This document shows, piece by piece, positions 1 to 5,986 of a stretch of 10,623 nt of DNA; the first letter of the stretch is position 1; each line of letters begins with the position of its first letter. The stretch is from contig MGRI01000110.1 in the NCBI GenBank assembly GCA_001798105.1, positions 10,025 to 20,647 on the forward strand, read 5' to 3'. This DNA comes from Deltaproteobacteria bacterium RIFCSPHIGHO2_02_FULL_40_11. Lineage in GTDB: Bacteria > Bdellovibrionota > JACOXK01 > 2-02-FULL-40-11. Below the pieces are notes generated by a model that did not search any database, was not told where the DNA came from, and saw only the letters and a program-made list of their open reading frames with translations. The translations under genes were made by a program, and so were the position numbers.

Positions 1-20
1 ATCTTAATTAAGGAGGTTAT

Positions 21-998
21 ATGAAAAAAATAAATTTATTATTCGGATTCGCCGTAATTTGTGCCATGGGGGTTACAGGATGTGGAAAGTCCAAAACTTA
101 TGAAATGGATTTAGCGAACTTTGAACTTTCTGGATATGTTTTAAACGAAGCTCAGGATCAAGAAGCTTTGAAAAGCTTTTCTCAAGAATATCGTGCTGTA
201 AGTGAAAGGCATATTCGCAGAATGGATGAAGTTCGAAAAGTGAGTCTAAAACGTATTGAAAAGAAGGCAGCCTTAGAAGCTTTGAATGCAAAACTTAAGA
301 CTGAGAAAATAAGATTGGAAATTTCAGAATCGGATGCGTCTTCACTCAGCTCGGCCAGTGTTCAAGGTGAAATTAAAACGCTTGAAACACAAATTGCTAT
401 CTTGGAAGCCGAAGACAAAATACTTCTAGACGAACAATCTAAAATTGTTGCTGAAAAGGAAAAAGCGTATGACGAAAGAAATGCCCTTCGAGACAAGGTC
501 ATTTCAGAAAGTTTAGACATGAACCTTCGCATTTATCGAGATGTTTTATACGATAAAATTCGTGCAGAGCTTCATATTGATGGTAGAGAAGAGCCTATTC
601 GCTTAGATACTTTTGAATATGACGAAACAGCCGCGACACATAAACTTCACTTCAAATTTGAGGTTCCTACAGAAACCGCTAAGAAGAAATATGAAATCGT
701 GATTGAAAAGGACGCTGAAACCTTAAGCGTGGAAGTGCCTTCTCAAAACACAGTTCAAACACAACGGTTTGGAACCATTACGCTCATAAAAGAGGATAAA
801 ACCCGCTATGGTGAAATCGCCATTGTGAAGTGGGAAGAGATGAAAGCTGAAGTGAAAGAAGAAACCGTGACTCAAGATGAAGAATCCGTTCAAAAAGAAG
901 ATAAAACTCAAAAAGAAGATAAACCCGGAAAAGACGGTGAATCATCTGGAAACGATGCCGGTCGAGAGCATGATTTCCGTTTTTTTCATACTTTATAA
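21..998 (+). CDS. Coiled-coil lipoprotein of unknown function
   Basis: This 325-aa protein is not a family I recognise. It begins with a lipoprotein signal peptide: basic MKK, a hydrophobic stretch, and the lipobox V-T-G-C with the lipidated cysteine at residue 21. Glycine at +2 gives no inner-membrane retention signal, so outer-membrane anchoring is likely. Residues about 45-165 are rich in Glu, Lys, Leu and Ala with heptad-like spacing and should form a long coiled coil. Residues about 170-275 look like a beta-rich globular part. The tail (about 280-318) is charged and low in complexity, with a tandem QKEDK repeat. The start is firm: a strong Shine-Dalgarno (AAGGAGG) lies five bases upstream. 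An intrinsic terminator follows, so the gene is a single unit or the last gene of an operon starting outside the window. The promoter is not visible. A periplasmic spacer or scaffold role is possible but is inference only. Confidence 0.85.
   Translation: MKKINLLFGFAVICAMGVTGCGKSKTYEMDLANFELSGYVLNEAQDQEALKSFSQEYRAVSERHIRRMDEVRKVSLKRIEKKAALEALNAKLKTEKIRLEISESDASSLSSASVQGEIKTLETQIAILEAEDKILLDEQSKIVAEKEKAYDERNALRDKVISESLDMNLRIYRDVLYDKIRAELHIDGREEPIRLDTFEYDETAATHKLHFKFEVPTETAKKKYEIVIEKDAETLSVEVPSQNTVQTQRFGTITLIKEDKTRYGEIAIVKWEEMKAEVKEETVTQDEESVQKEDKTQKEDKPGKDGESSGNDAGREHDFRFFHTL
891..926 (+). repeat. Two tandem 18-bp units within the lipoprotein tail
   Basis: Two adjacent 18-base units (891-908 and 909-926) share their first 15 bases and encode QKEDKT and QKEDKP. 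They form part of the charged, low-complexity C-terminal tail. This kind of unit can change copy number by slippage between strains. Only two copies are present here. Confidence 0.75.
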
Positions 999-1016
999 AT
1001 AGCAGTCATTCATTTA

Positions 1017-1049
1017 CAAAAAAGCCCCCTGTTTTGGGGGCTTTTTTTT
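1017..1049 (+). terminator. Strong intrinsic terminator
   Basis: A perfect hairpin has a GCCCCC/GGGGGC core flanked by A and T runs that extend the stem to about 11 bp (1019-1029 with 1036-1046), and a six-base loop. A run of eight T residues starts at 1042. It begins 20 bases after the lipoprotein stop codon and insulates that gene from the sigma-54 unit downstream. The A run on the other side means it could also terminate minus-strand transcription. Confidence 0.93.
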
Positions 1050-1085
1050 ATCCACCGCCTGTAAAGGCCAAAAACTGCTCTTTTC

Positions 1086-1138
1086 AAGTGTCAATTTGGG
1101 GCACTTTTAAGGGAGCTTTTAAAGTGTAAATGGGGGCG
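1086..1138 (+). repeat. Imperfect direct and inverted repeats upstream of the sigma-54 promoter
   Basis: The motif AAGTGTCAATTTGGGGC (1086-1102) recurs with two or three differences as AAGTGTAAATGGGGGC at 1122-1137, 36 bases away. Between them, CACTTTTAA (1103-1110 region) and TTTAAAGTG (ending at 1126) form an imperfect inverted repeat centred near 1114. That is about -108 from the predicted start of transcription at 1222, the usual distance for an enhancer-binding-protein site. An alternative is a remnant of an insertion-sequence end: the GTGTCAATTTGGGGCAC style resembles IS21-family termini as I remember them. No transposase is nearby to support that. Confidence 0.4.
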
Positions 1139-1157
1139 ATCTTAAAAACATAAGTAA

Positions 1158-1170
1158 TTTCAATGGCTTA
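1158..1170 (+). promoter_or_regulatory. IHF-like site of the 1270-2415 unit
   Basis: TTTCAATGGCTTA matches the IHF consensus WATCAANNNNTTR with one mismatch. It lies at about -64 to -52 relative to the predicted start of transcription, between the repeat-bearing region and the -24/-12 element. Near-identical elements occupy comparable positions at the two other sigma-54 promoters of the window (2991-3003 and 9060-9072, minus strand). IHF is known to bend such promoters so that an upstream activator can touch the polymerase. Binding here is inferred from sequence. Confidence 0.6.
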
Positions 1171-1195
1171 TGTATTTTTTAATCTTCATTTTTTG

Positions 1196-1211
1196 TGGCA
1201 TATGTCTTGCT
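1196..1211 (+). promoter_or_regulatory. Sigma-54 promoter (-24/-12) of the 1270-2415 unit
   Basis: TGGCATATGTCTTGCT fits the consensus TGGCAYRNNNNTTGCW at every defined position. Transcription should start near 1222, giving a leader of about 48 bases that carries the Shine-Dalgarno AAGGAG (1257-1262) of the first gene. The TATATATAAG sequence just after the -12 box is shared with the promoter at 9029-9044. Confidence 0.88.
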
Positions 1212-1269
1212 ATATATAAGAATAGAACAGGTTTTTAGATGGACGTAAATTTTATAAAGGAGTGTAGAG

Positions 1270-1548
1270 ATGAAAAAAGATAAAACACAAGGGGTCGTAT
1301 TTGTTCTCCCGAAATCAAAAGAGTTTTTTGGACGTATTCAGGATGATTTTCAAAGGGGTCATTTTGGTCAAATGCCTGCTCCCAAGCGCACACACGAAGT
1401 TTCTGAAGGGGTGAGAGAAGCTGAAGCAAAACAAGAAATTGAATCTTTAAAAGACATCAAAGAGAACCTCACAAAACTTTCCAAATTACACACAAAATTA
1501 AAAAGCATGTTGGATGAATTGGACGATTTGGTCAAAGAAGACAAGTAA
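1270..1548 (+). CDS. Small coiled-coil protein, unknown function
   Basis: This 92-aa protein has no signal peptide or membrane segment and should be cytoplasmic. I do not recognise the family. Residues 1-45 contain a short hydrophobic strand (GVVFVLP) and a segment rich in Phe, Gly and Gln. Residues about 48-92 are a highly charged amphipathic helix with regular Leu spacing (LKDIKENLTKLSKLHTKLK), so dimerisation through a coiled coil is likely. The start is supported by AAGGAG seven bases upstream and by the sigma-54 promoter before it. It is the first gene of a two-gene unit, with the beta-barrel protein starting 27 bases after its stop. Co-expression with an outer-membrane protein suggests a shared process, but nothing in the sequence shows which. 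Confidence 0.82.
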   Translation: MKKDKTQGVVFVLPKSKEFFGRIQDDFQRGHFGQMPAPKRTHEVSEGVREAEAKQEIESLKDIKENLTKLSKLHTKLKSMLDELDDLVKEDK

Positions 1549-1575
1549 GCATTTTTGTGATATAAAAGGGGTCTT

Positions 1576-2415
1576 ATGAAAATAAATAAGACATGGTTTT
1601 TGGCCCTCATCTTGACGGTGGGAATGCTTCAAACGGTCAGCGCAGAAACTGAAAATCCAGGAAAAATAGAATCCCTAGAACCCCAAACCCTTCAAGAAAG
1701 TTATCACCGTTTTGAATCTTTGTATCAAGTGTCTCGACTTCAAAGCCTTCAAAATAATGAAAAATCGACACTTCAAAGTTTAGTACTCATGGGAGATGTG
1801 GTTTTAACACCCCAAGTGAGTTTGCTTTTAGATTTACCCATGGTGACTTTTAACGGAAGCGCGGCGCTCACCAATCCATTTTTAGGTGCGAAAGTAAGTT
1901 TATTTGATGGCCTCGTAAAAGACTTCCCAACATTTGTCAATTTTAAAGGGGGGGTAAAATTCCCGTTGGCTTCAAGTCAGGAATTTGTGTTTAACCGAAC
2001 CGATGTTTTATTTAGCTTCCAAACCCTTCGAGAAATTCACCACTTAAGTTTAAAGACAGATGCTGCTTATACCGTTAAAATTGATCCTGAGAATGACAAA
2101 ACGTATGGGAATGCATGGTCTTTCAAGGTGGGGAGCGAACTCAATACCGGATATCATTTTTCACCTGGTTTTATGCTGAACTATCGTTGGGCGGGGCGGC
2201 ATCAAGACAAAGGCGTGGAATATGCGAGTCGTTCGGCGATGATTCTTCAGCCAACATTTTCATATACGCCAGGCGCAGATACATTGCTTCAAGGGAGCTT
2301 TGCCTTTCCGTTAAGCCGTCAAAATCTCAAAGACACCCTTCGCGTGTTTGGCGATTATACAATCGCAGGCATCGGGGGACCGACCTTTTATCTGAGTTTT
2401 GAAAAAAAGTTTTAG
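1576..2415 (+). CDS. Predicted outer-membrane beta-barrel protein
   Basis: This 279-aa protein starts with a Sec signal peptide (MKINKTWFLALILTVGMLQT, then VSA) that should be cleaved after residue 23. After a short helical region (about 35-65), the chain alternates polar and hydrophobic residues in strands of 8-12 residues from about 65 to the end, with Gly/Asn/Asp turns. It ends in phenylalanine (FYLSFEKKF), the usual signal for outer-membrane insertion. Such small barrels resemble the loosely defined MetA-pathway/transporter-like porin families, but I cannot assign one. An AAGGGG Shine-Dalgarno lies four bases before the start. It is the second gene of the sigma-54 unit. Its stop codon overlaps that of the facing lipoprotein gene by 4 bp, leaving no room for a separate intergenic terminator. 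Confidence 0.83.
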   Translation: MKINKTWFLALILTVGMLQTVSAETENPGKIESLEPQTLQESYHRFESLYQVSRLQSLQNNEKSTLQSLVLMGDVVLTPQVSLLLDLPMVTFNGSAALTNPFLGAKVSLFDGLVKDFPTFVNFKGGVKFPLASSQEFVFNRTDVLFSFQTLREIHHLSLKTDAAYTVKIDPENDKTYGNAWSFKVGSELNTGYHFSPGFMLNYRWAGRHQDKGVEYASRSAMILQPTFSYTPGADTLLQGSFAFPLSRQNLKDTLRVFGDYTIAGIGGPTFYLSFEKKF

Positions 2416-2900
2416 TCTTCTTTTTCGTGTTCAATAATTAAAAACAAAGTCAAGGCTGCGTTCAATATTTGCCCAGATGCGTTGGGCATATAGAAATTCA
2501 CAATCACCGTGAACTGATTGCTATTTTGAGGAATAATGGCTGCCATGGCTGAAGGGTCTCCAGGGCTTCTCAATTTCACACATTGGGTTTGATACCCTGA
2601 AATGTTACAGCTTTCGATGCTGGGTGCTGCAGATGCCAATAAAACCTGAGAACCATAGCCATCGTCCATGGCCAATTTAAAACTTTTAACGCGGTCAAAA
2701 GAAACGGGCGATTGAATGGTTTGTCCATTTGCACCATTTTGACCGTGAAGCTGGTCTCCCTCTGTTTGAAAACTTGTTGGGATATACACAAGTTCTTCAA
2801 TGGATTTTGTGCCTGAGTTAAAGTCGCCACATCCCACTGACAGGATAAAAATACCCAGCGCCATGAAAACATGTAAAATTTCTTTTCTAAACCACAACAT
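2412..2900 (-). CDS. Small lipoprotein, unknown function
   Basis: The start is set at 2900, giving 162 aa. An ATG in the same frame at 2981 would lie upstream of the sigma-54 promoter (2947-2962), whereas the 2900 ATG has an excellent Shine-Dalgarno (GAGGAGG, 2913-2907) and puts the signal peptide at the N-terminus. That signal has FRK, a hydrophobic core (FMALGIFIL) and the lipobox S-V-G-C, with lipidated Cys24 followed by Gly. The mature part has no known motif. It is rich in Gln, Ser and Asn, has a second Cys pair (SCNISGYQTQC) that could form a periplasmic disulfide, and looks beta-rich near the C-terminus. It may be distantly related to the neighbouring lipoprotein at 3135-3644. It is probably a monocistronic sigma-54 gene. 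Confidence 0.8.
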   Translation of the reverse strand: MLWFRKEILHVFMALGIFILSVGCGDFNSGTKSIEELVYIPTSFQTEGDQLHGQNGANGQTIQSPVSFDRVKSFKLAMDDGYGSQVLLASAAPSIESCNISGYQTQCVKLRSPGDPSAMAAIIPQNSNQFTVIVNFYMPNASGQILNAALTLFLIIEHEKED

Positions 2901-2946
2901 CTGATACCTCCTCAAACAAAATACAACTTCCTTTACCCCTATAAAA

Positions 2947-2962
2947 AGCAAGGGCCGTGCCA
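2947..2962 (-). promoter_or_regulatory. Sigma-54 promoter (-24/-12) of the 2412-2900 lipoprotein
   Basis: On the minus strand TGGCACGGCCCTTGCT is a perfect match to TGGCAYRNNNNTTGCW. The start of transcription should be near 2936, leaving a leader of about 35 bases with a strong ribosome-binding site. This element decides the gene start: translation cannot begin at the upstream ATG at 2981 on this transcript. Confidence 0.9.
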
Positions 2963-2990
2963 GGTGGGCTGTCTGGGCCAAGAATTATGT

Positions 2991-3003
2991 TAAGTTATTG
3001 AAA
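2991..3003 (-). promoter_or_regulatory. IHF-like site of the 2412-2900 promoter
   Basis: Read on the minus strand, TTTCAATAACTTA matches the IHF consensus with one mismatch, within the longer shared block TAAGCTATTTCAATAACTTA (3010-2991). It lies at about -67 to -55 from the predicted start of transcription, as in the other sigma-54 promoters here. No convincing enhancer palindrome is visible near -100; a weak CTAT/ATAG pair at 3057-3068 is the only candidate. Confidence 0.55.
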
Positions 3004-3084
3004 TAGCTTATGTTTTTATGAATTTGTGACATTAAGAATGGATGAAAACCTTGGCGCTATCAGAATAGGCATTGAACAGCTGGT

Positions 3085-3127
3085 AAAAAAATAAACAGAG
3101 ATTCTTCGGTCCTTTGGACCTCAGAAT
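3085..3127 (-). terminator. Palindromic REP-like repeat, probable terminator of the 3135-3644 gene
   Basis: ATTCT (3101-3105) pairs with AGAAT (3123-3127) and GGTCC (3108-3112) with GGACC (3116-3120), with a symmetric TC/TC internal loop and a TTT apex. On the minus strand the hairpin begins 8 bases after the stop codon of the lipoprotein gene and is followed by CTCTGTTTATTTTTTT, so it can act as an intrinsic terminator. The CATTCTGAG...GAAGAATC frame resembles a small palindromic repeat that I recall from many unrelated bacterial genomes, so it may also be a dispersed repeat. Only one copy lies in this window. Confidence 0.6.
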
Positions 3128-3134
3128 GACGCTC

Positions 3135-3644
3135 CTACTGAACTGTAGGACAGGGGAGCGGGTGGCTGGCCACAACAACGCCATCGACTTTGAGTTCGAT
3201 GCAGGCAATTTTTCCAATGGCAATGGGCAAGCTTTGTCTTGATTGCGTGGTTGCTGTAAGCTGCGTTGAATTTTTAGCCATCGCTGCCATGGTAAGCGTA
3301 TGTCTTTTATTCATGGTGTCTGTAAAAATAATTAGTGTTTGAATCGTTGGGCTCGAGCCATTCCAATTAATCGCAGCATAGGCTTCTTGTGAAGCCACAG
3401 GACGAAGGTCGATATAGGCTTCGAAGGGAACGTTTATCATTTCGTCTGGATCTTCTTTCCCGGAAACAGCACTGGTGGCGCCTTGAAAGATGATTGTTGC
3501 GGGGATTCCCCCTTGTGTATCTAAGAGCTGGACTTGATCTGTGGCCGTAAGGCCCGCACTATCCAGAACGCCTTGGCCTTGGCAACCCAGAAAGGCAAGC
3601 GAGGTTAGAAGTAAAAAAACAAGTAACGTTCTACACACCTTCAT
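3135..3644 (-). CDS. Small lipoprotein, unknown function
   Basis: This 169-aa protein has a signal peptide (MKVCRTLLVFLLLTSLAFLG) ending at a lipobox-like F-L-G-C, with lipidated Cys21 followed by Gln. The mature domain is rich in Thr, Ala and Gln, predicted mostly beta, with two further cysteines (KIAC and LPCPTVQ) near the C-terminus that could pair. I do not recognise a family. A shared MAA..NS.Q.T pattern and the similar size suggest a distant relation to the lipoprotein at 2412-2900. No clear Shine-Dalgarno precedes the ATG at 3644; the upstream sequence is only A and T. It is divergent from the 3687 gene across 42 AT-rich bases. A palindromic terminator-like repeat follows the stop. Confidence 0.75.
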   Translation of the reverse strand: MKVCRTLLVFLLLTSLAFLGCQGQGVLDSAGLTATDQVQLLDTQGGIPATIIFQGATSAVSGKEDPDEMINVPFEAYIDLRPVASQEAYAAINWNGSSPTIQTLIIFTDTMNKRHTLTMAAMAKNSTQLTATTQSRQSLPIAIGKIACIELKVDGVVVASHPLPCPTVQ

Positions 3645-3686
3645 ATTTTATTTAATTTTATCATGGAATTAGGTTAAAATCACCAG
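3645..3686. promoter_or_regulatory. Short AT-rich divergent intergenic region
   Basis: Only 42 bases separate two divergently transcribed lipoprotein genes, so their promoters must overlap each other or extend into the coding regions. TAAAAT hexamers occur on both strands and could be -10 boxes, but neither has a good -35 partner. There is no sigma-54 element and no clear Shine-Dalgarno on either side. Co-regulation of the two genes is likely from the geometry alone. Confidence 0.3.
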
Positions 3687-4499
3687 ATGAAAAACATTTT
3701 TAATCTAATTTTAATTTTAGGCATTTTTTCAAGCTGCGCGCATCTTTCGGATCAGAAATATTTCTTTGAAATTGAAAACCAAGAGGGAGAGATCGAGCGT
3801 TCCTCCATTGATATTAAACGCGAAACCTTGTTTTTTGAAGACGAAGAACTCTCCCATAAATCGGAACGAAAACTTCATCTTAAAATTGCGTCTCGGGTGG
3901 TGCGGTACGAGTCCAATGGTTCTTTTTGGGTTGAAAACACAACCTACGAAAAAGAAGGGCAAGAAGTTCTGCATGCCTTGGGCTATCCAGAGTTGCATGA
4001 GAAAATGCTTTTTAAAATGAATGCCAGCGGCGAGGTGGAAGACGTAAAAGGGCATGATGCAGATTCTATTTTTTATTTGCCGCCGGTGCTTTTACCCAAA
4101 CGCAGCGTCAAAATAAATGATACGTGGGAAGAAAACTTTACCTGGAAGGCTCAGGGACAACCTTTTCACATCAACACAAAAATTACATGTCGGTTGGTGG
4201 GTGCAGAAGACTGGGACGGTAGAGAAGTCTTTCGCATCAATTTACAGTCTGTATCTCGGTTTTCCAAACAGATGAAAGACATTGCCTATGAAAATAAATC
4301 TGAAGGATATTTTTTGTGGGACCCCGCCATGAGCACTGTTTTATTTTCTGAAAGTAAAGCAACAGATGAAATTAAATTTCTTGCAGACGGGAAAGTTTCA
4401 AAAACACATACCCAGTTTACATCTCGTTATCTTTCAAATGGCGCAAGTGGCGGGGACTTACAAAAGAGTAAAGCACAAATCCCACAAAAAGAAGAATGA
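3687..4499 (+). CDS. Lipoprotein of unknown function (DUF6263-like style)
   Basis: This 270-aa protein begins with a short lipoprotein-type signal (MKNIFNLILILGIFSS) and Cys17. Phe at -3 makes the lipobox slightly unusual. The mature part is probably beta-rich. The stretch LPPVLLPKRSVKINDTWEEN (about 130-149) resembles the 'P..PV..GD.W' turn seen in DUF6263-type periplasmic proteins, but this is a weak resemblance from memory, not a domain assignment. A second half-repeat (HINTKITCRLVGAEDWDGRE) follows, then a charged tail rich in Lys, Gln and Glu. The ribosome-binding site is poor. The last 83 bases, coding for the tail, overlap the 3' end of lnt on the opposite strand. Confidence 0.8.
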   Translation: MKNIFNLILILGIFSSCAHLSDQKYFFEIENQEGEIERSSIDIKRETLFFEDEELSHKSERKLHLKIASRVVRYESNGSFWVENTTYEKEGQEVLHALGYPELHEKMLFKMNASGEVEDVKGHDADSIFYLPPVLLPKRSVKINDTWEENFTWKAQGQPFHINTKITCRLVGAEDWDGREVFRINLQSVSRFSKQMKDIAYENKSEGYFLWDPAMSTVLFSESKATDEIKFLADGKVSKTHTQFTSRYLSNGASGGDLQKSKAQIPQKEE

Positions 4500-5985
4500 G
4501 TATCCCCATAAACAGATTTCCAAATTTCGCATAAAAAGTTTGGTGGTCGATGACCGCAATATTATCCACCAAAATGCTGGGTTCAAAAAGCTTTGTTTTC
4601 GATTGAATTTTCCCAGATAAATCAATAAACGCGCTGATGCCGGTATTGGCCACACGTAAAATCGGCGTTCTATTTTCAATGGCGCGCCACACATGCAGCA
4701 TGAGATGTTGATGGGGATTGGCTGTATCTCCAAACCAAGAATCGTTGGTGACAATCACCAAAAAGTTGGCTCCCTTTTGAACAAAACGCCGAACATAACT
4801 GCCAAAGAGTCCCTCAAAACAAATTAAAGGAGCGAATCTGCGATCTTTTGTGAGCGTAAAAACGGGCTGTGTTTTTCCCCATGCAAAATCCCCTACCGTT
4901 GGAAACCAATCTTTTAATTGTGGAATCCAAGATGAAAAGGGCATGTATTCTCCAAAAATTAAAAGATTGTTTTTATGATACGTGTGTGAAACCTGATAAT
5001 AAGGCGAAACTAAAAATGTACTATTATAAATAAGTGGGTTTCCTTCAGGTGTTCTTTCAAATCCATAGCCTCCAAAATAAATTGGGGTTTGCACTTGAGA
5101 GGCCAATTGAAACATAAACTGTTGTGTGCCGGGACGTTCCGGGGTGAAGTACCCAGGGACAGCTGTTTCGGGTAAAACAATTAAATCTAAATTGGGATTG
5201 TCTGCAGCTGCGTTTAAGATCATGGTTCGATTGATGTCTTGCATCTTTTCAGCCGCATGTTGATAGCCTTTCGAGCCTTTGAGTTTATCCAGATTTCCCA
5301 CATTGGTTTGGATGAGCGCTGCGCGAATGGTAGGGGCGCGTTTTAAAGTTTCTTGGTAGGTTTGAAGCGTACGAATGCTATATAACCCTGCCACCAAAAA
5401 AAGTGCGAGCGAAATAGAAAAAGCGTATTTTGGAAAGATTTCAAAATCTTTTTTAATCCACCGTATGAGTTCATAAATAAAGACATTTAACAGAACCACA
5501 AAAAACGTAACGCCTGCTACGCCTGTAATTTCTGCAAATTGAATCAGCCAAAGTTTTTTATACAAACATGCGCCCAGGTACCAATGAAAAACTTGGGGGA
5601 AACAAAACTCGATAACCGTAAATAAAATAGGAACCCAAAGCGGCCTCAAATGCAGAAGCGGAATTTTAACATACACATAGCAAAATACAGCCAAGTGCAG
5701 ATTACAAAACGTACAAAAGATTAAAAAAATGGGAAGAGCAAGATACAAAGGCAATTGTCCAAATTCTTGAAGCGTGTGGCACACCCAATAAAATGCGCCA
5801 AGACTTACTAAGTAGCCTAAAATCCACCCCATCCAAAACGCTTGCTTCGGTGTTTTCTTTTGGAGTGCAAAAAACAAGGGAATCAGAGAAACAATAATAA
5901 ACCCCGTCCACTCCCATTTCGGGAAGGACAGTACAATAAAAGCTGCACTTAAGAAGATGAGGAAAAGATCTTTTTTCTTGAGCAT
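4417..5985 (-). CDS. lnt: Apolipoprotein N-acyltransferase
   Basis: Lnt adds the third acyl chain to the N-terminal cysteine of lipoproteins at the periplasmic face of the inner membrane, the last step of lipoprotein maturation. The protein is 522 aa, close to the E. coli length. Hydrophobic segments in about residues 5-215 form the N-terminal membrane bundle. A nitrilase-type domain follows (about 220-480), and a last membrane helix is at about 488-508. The catalytic triad is complete: Glu273 (LPETAVPGY), Lys338 (YHKNN) and Cys389 (LICFEG), near E. coli E267, K335 and C387. The ATG starts one base after the stop of the phosphodiesterase gene with no Shine-Dalgarno, so translation is probably coupled. 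At least four lipoproteins in this window are plausible substrates. The last 27 or so codons overlap the convergent lipoprotein gene. Confidence 0.96.
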   Translation of the reverse strand: MLKKKDLFLIFLSAAFIVLSFPKWEWTGFIIVSLIPLFFALQKKTPKQAFWMGWILGYLVSLGAFYWVCHTLQEFGQLPLYLALPIFLIFCTFCNLHLAVFCYVYVKIPLLHLRPLWVPILFTVIEFCFPQVFHWYLGACLYKKLWLIQFAEITGVAGVTFFVVLLNVFIYELIRWIKKDFEIFPKYAFSISLALFLVAGLYSIRTLQTYQETLKRAPTIRAALIQTNVGNLDKLKGSKGYQHAAEKMQDINRTMILNAAADNPNLDLIVLPETAVPGYFTPERPGTQQFMFQLASQVQTPIYFGGYGFERTPEGNPLIYNSTFLVSPYYQVSHTYHKNNLLIFGEYMPFSSWIPQLKDWFPTVGDFAWGKTQPVFTLTKDRRFAPLICFEGLFGSYVRRFVQKGANFLVIVTNDSWFGDTANPHQHLMLHVWRAIENRTPILRVANTGISAFIDLSGKIQSKTKLFEPSILVDNIAVIDHQTFYAKFGNLFMGILILLFVGFVLYSFVSPRHLRHLKDNEM

Positions 5986-5986
5986 T

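Noticed and set aside
999..1269. Active mobile element or defence system in the intergenic region
   Set aside because: No transposase, integrase, CRISPR repeat or defence-type protein is present anywhere in the window; only short repeats remain.
1239..1283. 14-codon upstream reading frame in the leader of the 1270 gene
   Set aside because: It overlaps the start of the real gene out of frame, lacks a convincing ribosome-binding site and has no feature of an attenuator leader peptide.
2901..2981. N-terminal extension of the 2412-2900 gene to the ATG at 2981
   Set aside because: The extension would place the start upstream of a perfect sigma-54 promoter and bury the lipoprotein signal; the ATG at 2900 has a strong Shine-Dalgarno.
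3669..3681. IHF-like match within 3645-3686 (TATCATGGAATTA, near 3660-3672)
   Set aside because: One mismatch to a loose consensus is expected by chance in such AT-rich DNA, and no sigma-54 element accompanies it.
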